A stretch of DNA of 64,000 bases, taken from assembly GCF_036898095.1 (NCBI RefSeq), contig NC_090744.1:11028920-11092919 (forward strand), given 5' to 3'. Shown in pieces: positions 9,385-18,816 of the stretch. The translations under genes and the position numbers were made by a program. The first letter of the stretch is position 1; each line of letters opens with the position of its first letter. The notes under the pieces are model-generated. The model was not told the origin of the DNA. It saw only the letters and a list, made by a program, of their open reading frames with translations, and did no database searches. The stretch is from Palaemon carinicauda. Its lineage: Eukaryota > Arthropoda > Malacostraca > Decapoda > Palaemonidae.

Positions 9385-10770
9385 ATGGGTAGAAATGTAG
9401 ATATCTTGTGGGACCTGACGCAGAAGATCTTCAGTCAGGAAAAGATGCCAGAGGAATGGAGAAGCAGCCTAATCATTCCCATCTATAAGGGGAAGGGAGA
9501 CATCCAGGAATGTGGCAACTACAGAGGCATAAAGCTGATAAGCCATACTATGAAAATATGGGAGAAGATCATAGAGAAAAGACTCAGAGATGAAACAATT
9601 GGTGAGGAACAATTTGGATTCATGCAAGGAAGAGGGACTGTAGAAGCAATATTTGCTTTGAGGCAGACAATAATAAAACATCAGGAGAAACAGAAAGAAT
9701 TACATATGGTCTTTATTGACATGGAGAAGGCATATGATTGAGTACCACTTCAGGAGCTGTGAAGATGTATGAGAGAAAAGAAAGTCCCTGAAAAATACGT
9801 AAGAATCACCCAAGATATGTATGAAAGGGCAGAAGCAAATGTTAAGAGTAGTATAGGCCTAACAGAAAGTTTCCCAGTAAATGTGGGACTACATCAGGGG
9901 TCTGCATTGAGCCCTTACCTATTTGATCTGGTCATGGATGTAGTAACACAAGGTATTAGAGATCAGTCTCCTTGGTGTATGCTTTTTGCTGATGACGTTA
10001 TACTGTGTAGCACTAGGCGAGAGGTAGTAGCAGAGAAACTGGAGGAGTGGAGAAGAGAAATGGAAAATAGAGGATTGAAGATCAGCAGGAAAAAGACAAA
10101 GTATTTGAGATTGAAAAATGGGGAGAATGGGGAAGTTAGTTTACAAGGAGAGAGATTGAAAAGAGTTGAAAATTTCAGGTATTTAGGATCAACAGTTGCA
10201 GAGGATTGTGACCTGGGGGCAGAAATAATCCACAGAATTCAAGCAGGATGGAAGAATTGGTAACAAGTGTGTGGAGTACTATGCAACAGGAAAATAGGGG
10301 TTAAGTTGAAAGGTAAATACACAGGACAGTTGTGAGACCGGCAATGATGTATGGAGCGGAGACGTGGGCAATAAAGAAGACAGAAGAGAAGAAGATGGAT
10401 GTGGCAGAGATGAGAATGTTGAGATGGATGCGTGGGGTGATAAAAAGAGAAGATACCGAATGAGATAATAAGGGGTACCACAAGAGTTAGAAAACTATCA
10501 GATAAGATCCAAGAAAGTAGACTGAGGTGGTATGGTCATGTCATGAGAAGAAGAGATGAACAGTATGTTGGGAGGAGAGTGATGGAAATGGAGGTACAAG
10601 GAACGAGAAGGAAAGGGCGACCAAAGCGAAGGAGGATAGACTGTATCAAGGATGACCTTCGATCAAAGGGATTAACCGGTGATGAGGTGTGGGACAGAGG
10701 TAGATGAAGAAAGCTGACCAAAAACATCGACCCCACATAGAAGTGGGAAAAGATGTAGACAAAGAAGAAG
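9385..10770 (+). pseudogene. RTE-like LINE reverse transcriptase, 5'-truncated and inactivated
   Basis: A 5'-truncated reverse transcriptase reads MGRNVDILWDL..., then SLIIPIYKGKGD, YRGIKLISHTMKIWEKIIE, LHMVFIDMEKAYD, GLHQGSALSPYLFDLVMD and CMLFADDVILC (the FADD active site), followed by a thumb region ending near 10260. Stops interrupt it after AYD (9739-9741), shortly after that (TGA where TGG is expected) and at about 10261. Beyond, a frame-shifted C-terminus can still be followed (AMMYGAETWAIKKTEEKKMDV in another frame) down to the 3' end near 10770. There is no endonuclease domain. Family inference: RTE clade, from motif spacing and lack of RNase H. The tandem arrays immediately upstream replace its missing 5' half. 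Confidence 0.8.
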
Positions 10771-11082
10771 GGTAGAAATGTATTGTATAATCAATACTGG
10801 AGGAGGTTATTTCTATGTACGGTATTAGATTTTGAAGAAGAATGGTATGATTGTAAATCTAGTACAGGAAATGAATATAGTGGGGTTGTGTGATTTACTA
10901 AGAGTTAGATTTACTTAAGGAGTAATAGGAGTGTAGAGTAAAGGAAATGTATGGAGTGGCGAAAGTACATACTGTAGAGGATGAAATTTGAAGTTGAAAT
11001 GTCGAACAATACCGGGTATTAATGGTAGTAATGATATTTTAGAAGAGAATGGGTCTAAAGTGAGGTGAGGGGTGTTACACTG

Positions 11083-11172
<90 letters not shown>

Positions 11173-11513
11173 TGGATTATCCAAAGTGCTGTGTGTTACA
11201 TATGAGTATGGATACATTAATGTAAAACTGGAGAGGTACACAAGCAAAGGGGTGAGGGAGAGGGAAGATTCAGTGACAAAGTACTCTTCTGCAGGCAAGA
11301 GGATAGAATGTATGTATTTTGGATGCCTCGTAATAACTTGTAAAATTAAACAATACAAATGGGATGGTGAGAAGTTGATAAAAATATTTTAACCAAATGA
11401 TAGTTTGAGTGAAATTAAGAACTAATTAATAGTTAACATGGAATTAATGCAGGGGTTGGTTTAAAAGTTTTCAAGATGGAAGTAATGCAAGTGTTACGTT
11501 GACATAGTTTCAA
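10771..11513. other. Unassigned sequence around a (GA)n array
   Basis: Apart from the dinucleotide array at 11086-11169 there is nothing I can assign. Open frames crossing the array consist of alternating Arg/Glu or Ser/Leu and are not genes. Confidence 0.5.
11086..11169. repeat. (GA)n microsatellite
   Basis: About 42 uninterrupted GA units. A pure array of this length is expected to be highly polymorphic. Confidence 0.95.
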
Positions 11514-11815
11514 GGTTTAAAGGCCACTCATGAACGGTAGAGGTAAGGAACAGTGATGATGCCCTAGAGGCTGACCATATATACATATGACCAATGCCCA
11601 AGCCCCTCTCTAACCAAGCAAGGACCAAGAAGGGCAAGGCAAGGCAAGGCAATGGCTGCTACTCAGAGGGTACACATCTAGGCTCTCCCAAAACCCCATC
11701 CTTAGCTCAAAAGGATATTGGGCTTGCAGACACTACAAGAAACTATTGTGCTTGAGCTGGTCTCAAACCCTAGTCCAGCAGATCACCAAGCAAGGATGCT
11801 TCTAACAGGCTACCA
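11514..11815 (-). mobile_element. tRNA-derived SINE, copy 1
   Basis: Read on the minus strand, the element starts near 11815 with a tRNA-like head whose B box reads GGTTTGAGACC (consensus GGTTCGANNCC), preceded by CTGCTGGACTAG. It continues with CAAGCACAATAGTTTCTTG and ends at 11514 in GGCCTTTAAACC. The same body occurs at 29078-29350 and 43141-43412. The tRNA-like head and conserved body identify a pol III-transcribed SINE. Confidence 0.75.
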
Positions 11816-12107
11816 CATTCAGTAGGCCTGAGACAAAGTTATGGTTATGTCTGATTCTTCAACATATTTATGGATGGAGTGATGCAAAAAGCAAAAATAT
11901 AAAAGTGGAAGTAAGCTTTACCAGTGTAAGTTATGGGAAGAGAAAATGAACTGTGAATGGGAATTTGAATGGTTGGATGCCAATGATCCTTTGAAGACAA
12001 AGAAAAGGAACTTTACAATATGTGAAGGTGTAGAAAAGCATTTGCAAAAGGAGAACGTTGAGAATGAATATGAGCAAGAATAAGCTAGAGGGTCAATGTA
12101 AACCAGG
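11816..12107 (+). pseudogene. Decayed RTE-like reverse transcriptase fragment
   Basis: Traces of a reverse transcriptase are readable over several frames: FNIFMDGVM at about 11860 (compare FNLYVDGVV in the LINE at 19.1-21.4 kb), then a degenerate active-site region (DANDP) at about 11980, and a following helix with Glu/Lys residues. The similarity continues after the MITE inserted at 12110. It is far more decayed than the copy at 9.4 kb. Confidence 0.5.
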
Positions 12108-12109
12108 TA

Positions 12110-12677
12110 CAGTGATGCCTTAGCATACGAAAGTAATCCGTTCAGGATACGGTTTCGTATGCTGATTTTTTCGTATCCTGAGTCGCGTTTTACATGTAAA
12201 TAGCCTAATCCGTTCCAAGCCTTACGAAAAGACACCTTTTCTTTCATAAACACGCTAAACTGTAGTAATAAACATGCAATGCAGCCATTTCTATCATTCA
12301 ATAATTAACCCAACCGTTAAAAACAGCCTAATCCATTCCAGAAACCACCATGAGATTATTCAATAATGTAGTTATAGCCTAGTTATCCCCTCCAAGCCCT
12401 AAGAAAACGGTCCGTTTTCTTTACTACTGTATAAAAGTTACGGTACTGTATGTAAAGCATTTGGATCAGTGAAGGTGTATTGTTACCTGTACACCTAAAT
12501 TAAGGGTTGATACCCTGAAAAAAAAAAGGTACTGTACTCTCGGCGATGAGTTGTGATCTCTTAAGCTTTTCGTATCCTGAAAATTTTTTCGTATACTGGG
12601 GCATAAAAATCTCTGTATCGCTTTTCGTACCCTGAATTTTTCGTAAGCAGAAACTTTCATATCCAGAGGTATCACTG
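12110..12677. mobile_element. Tc1/mariner-type MITE with TA duplication
   Basis: A 568-bp non-coding element has imperfect terminal inverted repeats: CAGTGATGCCTTAGCATACG at the left, and a right end whose complement reads CAGTGATACCTCTGGATATG. TA flanks both ends (12108-12109 and 12678-12679). CAGTG termini and TA targets are usual for the Tc1/mariner superfamily. It is inserted in a decayed LINE. Confidence 0.75.
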
Positions 12678-12679
12678 TA

Positions 12680-13730
12680 CATGGAGTAATGGAAGCTGTA
12701 TGATCGATGGAAGAAAGTTACTAGGTAATTCATATAGTATTTGTGAGTTTAGGAATAGGCAAAGCAAGATCGTTGGCAGGATTTGTGCTAATGATTGATA
12801 CAAGCATAGAACTGAATGTGGAAATCCGGGAGGGGGAGTTATGTATAAATGGATGGTTAAACAAATGTCTCAAGTGAAGTGTGGATGTCGAGTAATGATT
12901 GATAGGTGGAATGGAAAGGAGAAGATTGAAAATTTATGTGAAGTAATGAAAAACAAATGGGATGTTGACTAAAGCAGCAGCCAAAAAAAAAAATAAATAA
13001 ATAAATAAAAACCAAAATCAAGAAAGTTATATACCAATTGTGGTCAAGGTACTGAGTTAACAGATGGTATCACATGATGTGCATTACATAATGTAATCTC
13101 TATTGAATAAAATATATATAAAAAATAAAAAAAATAAAAGGGAAATCAATTGAAAACCCTGCTGTGATAATAAGCAATAGAGCATTTCTGTTAACTTGGA
13201 GAAATTGGTTGTGAGCAGTAGTTAGGGTGCAGTAAAAAAAAAAAAGAAAAAAAAGTGGCAGTCATGAAATAAAAAGTGCGCTTTTTACTATTAAATAATG
13301 ACCTATCAGTAGGGTGAGTATATAAGAAGCAAAGGAAAATAAAAAAAACCTAAAAAATTGCTATTTGATTTACGGAATTTGGGCTAAAGCCCAACACTGG
13401 GGATTCTTAAAGACATTCACCCCTCAAAATCAACAAGAAAACGTTAGGAATATTTCTTATTCTAGAATCTAAACTCAGTTTTAAAAATGAGTTTCTGAAC
13501 AAGCCATTCATGCAGTTGGTGTAAATATTAAATATATAAAAGTGAAGGCAGCAATGTGAAAAAGGTGGAACCGAGACATGGCGACTGAAAATCATTACAT
13601 AACAGAAAGATAATGACAAAAATAGCAAAGTAAAACAATATAAACAAGAATATTGCCAAGGTTAAAGTTAATTCTAATGGCTATGCCCTCTCCATCATAA
13701 GGCTCAATACTTCATAGTAAAGTATACTAG
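12680..13730. other. Decayed LINE continuation and unassigned A-rich sequence
   Basis: 12680-12960 continues the purine-rich, LINE-like debris found before the MITE. From 12960 on the sequence is A-rich with short AAAT and ATAT runs. No supported feature. Confidence 0.35.
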
Positions 13731-14040
13731 AAGTTTTATTCTAACTGAGACTAAGTTGTGGAATGATCTTTCTAGTCAGGTAGTTGAATCGGGGGAATTT
13801 CAAAAATTTAAATTTACAGCAAATGTTTTCATGTTGAACAGGCTGACAAATCTTTTTTTATAGTTCATATATGAAAGATATGTTTTAATCTTGTTACTGT
13901 TCCTTAAGTGTTTTAATTGTTCACTACTTCTCTTTCCTCACTGGGCAATTTTTTCCTACTGAAACTCTTGGACTTATACTGCCCTGCTCTTCAAAAAAGA
14001 GGTTGTAGCTTCGCTATTACAAGTAATAATAATAATAATT
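13731..14040 (+). mobile_element. LINE 3' end (C-terminus of ORF2 plus shared tail)
   Basis: 13740-13860 translates as TKLWNDLSSQVVES, then FQKFKF, then NVFMLNRLTNLF and a stop, the typical last residues of a CR1/L2-type ORF2 (LWNDLP...FK motif). The following 3' UTR ends in a TTGTAGCTTCGC-like tail and AATAATAATAATAATT. This UTR and tail are the same as the last 200 bases of the non-autonomous retroposon at 4562-5230. The element is heavily 5'-truncated. Confidence 0.65.
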
Positions 14041-15225
14041 ATGGGGGCAGACTATACAAAGGGTGTCATAACGTGCATTGGACAACTTGCTTTTTATTGA
14101 GGCGGTAGTTTAAGATGCCCCAATTGTACAAAAGCATATGTGGAAGTAGAAGACAAAAGCATTATTTACCTTACATTGGAGAGACACTGGACTTAAGTTA
14201 GGTTAGTTTAAGCTAAGTTGAGATGACAGTAAGGATGAGTAGAGTTATATGGAAGAAACAGAAATTGCCAAACTTTCTTTAAACGTCACATTAGTAGAAA
14301 AATTACTTACAAGGCAAGTTTACTAAACAAGGCCTGCACTCTGGCTGCAGAAACATTAGCCTTGGCACTATAACCCCTCAAATTTTAGACCTTATAGAAG
14401 AAAACACGCAAGCAAAGTATAAAGGAAGTAAATGCAGAAGGAAAACATAAAAGCGGAACACTCACCATGGATAACGTTCATACTTTGTTTCGACTCCTTA
14501 ATCTATCAGCCTGTAAAGTGAATACAAAGGTAAGTACAAAGCCAATTCAATCATCATACAATATATTATTTCTATACTTTCCAACGTACATCTTAAAATT
14601 CCATTACTCCTTTACAGCAGTAATAAAAAAACGACAAGTCAGATAGAAAGTGATCCAGAGTAATGGAAGTTTACGAATGACAAAGTTGATGCATGTCTAC
14701 ATTTTATGTTCATTAATTTACAAATATTTTTTCCTATATATGTCGATAAAATTTCCTGCTTCTCTATCCTTTCTATTACTTAAAAAATCTCCTCGATTTA
14801 TGACGAGAAAATAATTGAAACATACAAATTGTACAGTCAACCATCTTTATTTGAGAAAGTGTTGCAAGCCACTTACTCGGAGAAGCACTTAATAATTAAA
14901 TACTTCACGCATACACACCACTGCTTTACGAGCTTAGAATCAAGTTCATGAAGGGTAAGCAGGACTGAAATTCTTCCCAATGTTTCATAGGTCAAAGTAA
15001 AATTTGCGTATTTACAATAGTAACAAAGACAGAAAACATTGGTTTTGTGCCAAGACAACTACTGTAGCCAGAAGGATCGCAGATACTGTATAACCAGTAA
15101 GGAAAGCCTGGTGAAAGAATTGTGAATGCTTGTTGTATTCAATCAAAAATAATAAACAGTTTGAAGCAGCTAATAGTTAAGTAGCACAGGCTCTTATTTG
15201 GAAAAAATAAAATTAGACCTCAAAA
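14041..15225. other. Unassigned AT-rich sequence
   Basis: No repeat or gene that I can name. A 45-base segment at 14466-14510 is bracketed by good minus-strand splice signals (see findings) but has no readable coding frame. Confidence 0.35.
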
Positions 15226-15460
15226 GTTCAAAATTGCTGCAAATATTTCTATGTTGAACAGCCTGCCTAGTCTCTCCTTATAGTTTATAGATCTACGTTG
15301 TTAATGTTTTCAAAATATTTTATACTAATTGTTCATTAGTTATCTTTTTCATTTATTTCTTTATTTCCCTTCTTCACTAGGCTAATTTCCCTGTTGGAGC
15401 CCTCGGGCTTATAGCATCCTACTTTTCCAAATAGGGTTAAAGCTTAGCTAATAATAATAA
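15226..15460 (+). mobile_element. LINE 3' end, (AAT)-tailed family
   Basis: It begins within the ORF2 C-terminus (AAAGTTCAAAATTGCTGC, then ATGTTGAACAGCCTGCC) and runs through the shared 3' UTR (CCCTGTTGGAGCCCTCGGGC) to the tail and an AATAATAATAA run. Same family as 13731-14040, more strongly truncated. Confidence 0.65.
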
Positions 15461-15804
15461 TTACAATTACAATACCAATAATAATGCTATTAATAATAAT
15501 AGAAAAATATGTACAGGAATAGATGCAAAAATGTAAAGGGGAGCATATCAAAAGTAAAATAGGAGGAAATGAAACTATAAAATGAAGAATTCATAAAAAA
15601 ATACCAATGCAAACATTTCCACTCTGCACTTGCTGTGGACAAGAAGTAGGGAAAAGAATGCAGTACTGCATAACAAAATTATTTCTTGATGACCAAAATA
15701 TACAAGAGCTACTCCTGAACAGTAGTGGGAGGAGCCTTACCATCTCAGGGGGAAAAGATGAATGAAACTTTGACAGACTATTACCAAGATACAAATTGGA
15801 TTAC
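15461..15804. other. Unassigned sequence
   Basis: AT-rich, continuing from the AAT tail of the preceding element. No feature can be supported. Confidence 0.35.
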
Positions 15805-15806
15805 TA

Positions 15807-15997
15807 TAGTCCATTTCTTTTAGCGAGTCAGATTTGCACCGACTCGCAGGGGTGCCCTTTTAGCTCGGAAAAGTTTCCTGATCGCTGATTGGTTGGACAA
15901 TCTAATTCTAACCAATCAGCGACCAGGAAACTTTTCCGAGCTAAAAGGGCACCGTTGCGAGTCGGAGCAAATATGAATCGCTAAAAGAAATGGACTA
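15807..15997. mobile_element. Foldback MITE, intact copy
   Basis: A 191-bp element is almost entirely one palindrome. It begins TAGTCCATTTCTTTTAGCGA and ends with the complement of that string. The arms continue through GCCCTTTTAGCTCGGAAAAG and ATCGCTGATTGGTT to a loop of about 15 bases. TA flanks both sides (15805-15806, 15998-15999). Non-coding. A second copy, interrupted by a LINE, lies at 18801-21539. Confidence 0.85.
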
Positions 15998-16189
15998 TAG
16001 GTGGGTACTTAAGTTATCCAACAGAAAAGACCTGCATTGAGAAACTGCCAAAATCAACAATATTGGATGCCGAGACAAAAACACGATTTATACAGTACTA
16101 TGAACTTCATCAGTAAACTTCAGACTACTTATTTTAGATCAATAAAAAGTAGCGGTAAAGAGTACGGAAGTATTATAGCCATGTAGAAT

Positions 16190-16483
16190 GTCACTTTAGG
16201 TTCACAATAAATATTTCCAATATAAACTATAAAAACTTTAACAAAACAACATGAAGAGAAATAAGAATAGTGTGCTCGAGTGTACCCTCAAGCAAGAGAA
16301 CTCTAACCCAAGAGACAGTGGAAGACCATGGTACAGAGGCTATGGCACTATCTAAGACTAGAGAACAATGGTTTGATTTTGGAGTGTCCTTCAACTAGAA
16401 GAGCTGATTAACATAGCAAAAGTCTCTCTTCTACCCTTACCAAGAGGAAAGTAGCCACTGAACAATTACAGTGCGGTAGTTAA
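16190..16483 (-). mobile_element. (AAT)-tailed retroposon, partial minus-strand copy
   Basis: Matches the middle of the 4562-5230 element in reverse: TATAAACTATAAAAACTTTA, then CTCAAGCAAGAGAACTCTAA, then TACAGAGGCTATGGCACTA. It breaks off at 16483, where a 5'-truncated RTE-like LINE begins. Bases 16001-16189, between the foldback MITE and this copy, hold nothing I can assign. Confidence 0.65.
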
Positions 16484-18251
16484 ATAGGGAGGCAGATATA
16501 ATTGCTGTTGTAGGTGTTGAGGTGCCAGTGATGGGAGATGAGGATGAGAGAGAGATTACAAGATAATCAAGTGAGGACAGCACAGGATGAAATGAGAGTA
16601 GGAAAAGCATCTGGTATGGATGGTGTGAGAACTGAGATGTTGAAGGAAGGGGGTTTGACTGTACTTGAATGGTTGGTGAGATTGTTTAATGTGTGTTTTG
16701 TGTTGTCAATGGTACCAGTAGATTGAGTTTGTGGGTGTATTGTACCACTATACAGTGAACCCTCGCTACTTCGCGGTTCGACCATCGCGGATTCACCACT
16801 TCGCGGATTTTTTTCATAACCCATATATATATACATATTGGTAATAACAAAATCAACATACTGTACTGAATAATCAATATAATCGATGCAAAAACTAACC
16901 TATACACAGATGTGTACAGTAAATGCGTTTGTTTCTTCATTATGATCAGAGAAACGTAAACAAAACATTGGTTGCCTTTTTTTATCGTGCTTTTTGGCGT
17001 GTTTAGGAAACGCATGATATAAAATCGCCTTTAATATTTGTGCCTGTTTTAGTTTAGGGTACTGTAGTACATGCATTAAGTGTTCTGTACATTAAAGGGT
17101 AGTTTGTTAACAGTACTACGTACAAGGGAAGGTTTAAAAGTCTGAATATACATGTTAAATAAATAGGTAAATATGGTGTCACTACTTCGCGGATTTTCAC
17201 CTATCGCGGCCGGGTCTGGAACCTATCTACCGCGATAAACGAGGGTTCACTGTATAAGGGTAAGGAAGATGTGCATGAGTGTTGTAATTCAAGGGGTATT
17301 AGTTTGTTGAGTGTGGTGGGAAAAGTGTATGGTAGAGTACTGATTGATACGATTAAGGATAAAACAGAGAATGCATTCTTAGAAGTACAGGGTGGTTTTA
17401 GAAGAGGTAGGGGGTTGTATGAATCAGATTTTTACTGTTAGGCAGATATGCGAGAAATATCTAGCAAAAGGTAACGAGGTGTATGTTGCGTTTATGGATC
17501 TGGAGAAAGCGTATGATAGAGCTGATAGGGAAGCAGTGTGGAATGTGATGTTATATGGAGTTGGCGGAAGGTTGTTGCAAGCAGTGAAAAGTTTCTACAA
17601 AGGTAGTAAAGCATGTGTTAGCATAGGATATGAAGTGTGCAATTGGTTTCCGGTGAGAGTGGGACCGAGACAGGGATGTGTGATGTCGCCGTGGTTGTTT
17701 AACCTGTATGTTGGAGTGGTGAGAGAGATGAATGCTTGAGTGCTTGGACGAGGATTGAAACTGGTAGACGAGAATGACCATGAATGGGAGGTAAATCAGT
17801 TGTTGTTTGCGGATGATACTGTACTGGTTGCAGACGCGGAAGAGAAGCTTGGCCAATTAGTGACAGAATTTGGAAGGGTGTGTGAGAGAAGGAAGTTGAG
17901 AGTTAATGTGGGTAAGAATAAGGTTATGAGATGTACGAGAAGGGAAGGTGGTGCGAGGTTGAATGTCATGTTGAATGGAGAGTTACTTGAGGAGGTGGAT
18001 CAGTTTAAATACTTGGGGTCTGTTGTTGCAGCAAATGGGAGTAGAAGCAGATGTGTGTCAGGGAGTGAATGAAGGTTGCAAAGCGTTGGGGGCAGTTAAG
18101 GGGGTAGTAAAAAATAGAGGGTTGGGCATGAATGTAAAGAGTTGTGTATGAGAAAGTGATTGTCCCAATTGTGATGTATGGATCGGAGTTGTGGGGAATG
18201 AAAGTGACGGAGAGACAGAAATTGAATGTGTTTGAGATGATATGTCTAAGG
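16484..18251 (+). pseudogene. RTE-like LINE, truncated, frameshifted and interrupted by a MITE
   Basis: Same family as the LINE at 18817-21353. It starts in the linker before the reverse transcriptase (GEEDEREREI-like) and continues through VGKASGMDGVRTEMLKEGG and FNVCFVLSMVPVD to VPL at 16750. A Tigger-like MITE then splits the VPLYKGKG motif, which resumes as YKGKEDVHEC at 17255. Then follow VYVAFMDLEKAYDRADRE, VGPRQGCVMSPWLFNLYV, LLFADDTVLVAD (FADD intact) and YEKVIVPIVMYGSELWGM. Frame changes occur near 17400, 17740 and 18040, a short deletion sits near 18140, and the frame ends at 18251 against a hAT-like terminus. Non-functional. Confidence 0.85.
16753..17252. mobile_element. Tigger/pogo-like MITE inside the LINE
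   Basis: 500 bp, bounded by TA (16751-16752 and 17253-17254), with inverted ends CAGTGAACCCTCGCTACTTC and a right end whose complement reads CAGTGAACCCTCGTTTATCG. An internal second block (TTCGCGGATTTTCACCTATC) echoes the left end. Removing it with one TA restores the VPLYKGKG coding motif of the host LINE, which fixes its boundaries precisely. Confidence 0.85.
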
Positions 18252-18480
18252 CAGTGGTTCTTAACCCCTGGGTCGAGACCCAAATTTGGGTCGCCTAGCC
18301 ATTTAAATGGGTCATCAAGGATTTGTGGACTTCCTATTTTCCCAATATTCCTATTCAAAATAGTATCAAAGTATTAATCCTGAATGTAGATGTCTTAAAT
18401 CATTATCATCTAATGTTAAGCAAAACATTGAGACAGACTATTTGATTGAGGTAGCTTAGCTAGTAATAACAATAATAATC
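18252..18480 (+). mobile_element. hAT-like transposon terminus (fragment)
   Basis: It starts CAGTGGTTCTTAACCCCTGG, the usual terminal pattern of hAT-family non-autonomous elements, and contains GGGTCGAGACCCAAATTTGG. It abuts the LINE coding frame at 18251. I do not find the opposite terminus. An AATAATAAT tail of the retroposon family appears at about 18455, so the element is truncated. Confidence 0.5.
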
Positions 18481-18816
18481 AAGACAAGAACAGTTATGAA
18501 CTCAGGGTCAGCCAGGGGTAAAATGGCAGGACCAAGAGAAGTTGATATTGCCACAAAGACGATTTACCAGAAGATTGATACCTGAAGAATGCAGCAGTTT
18601 CCAAAAGAATATAACCAATGAAACCATAGGGATAGAAAGCAGCATAAAACAAAAGATCTGTGTCATGGGGTTGGACATATTTCTATTTAGGGGATCAGAT
18701 ATATTACTGTATTAAATTTTGGATGATTATTGATCCCATTTCTCTTTAGATGAGGAAAATTTCAAATCAGGATGGTACGGCGATTCCTTAAGATATACTA
18801 TAGTCCATTTCTTTTA

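Noticed and set aside
11072..11392. Frames of alternating Arg/Glu and Ser/Leu
   Set aside because: Produced by the (GA)n microsatellite; no coding signal outside the array.
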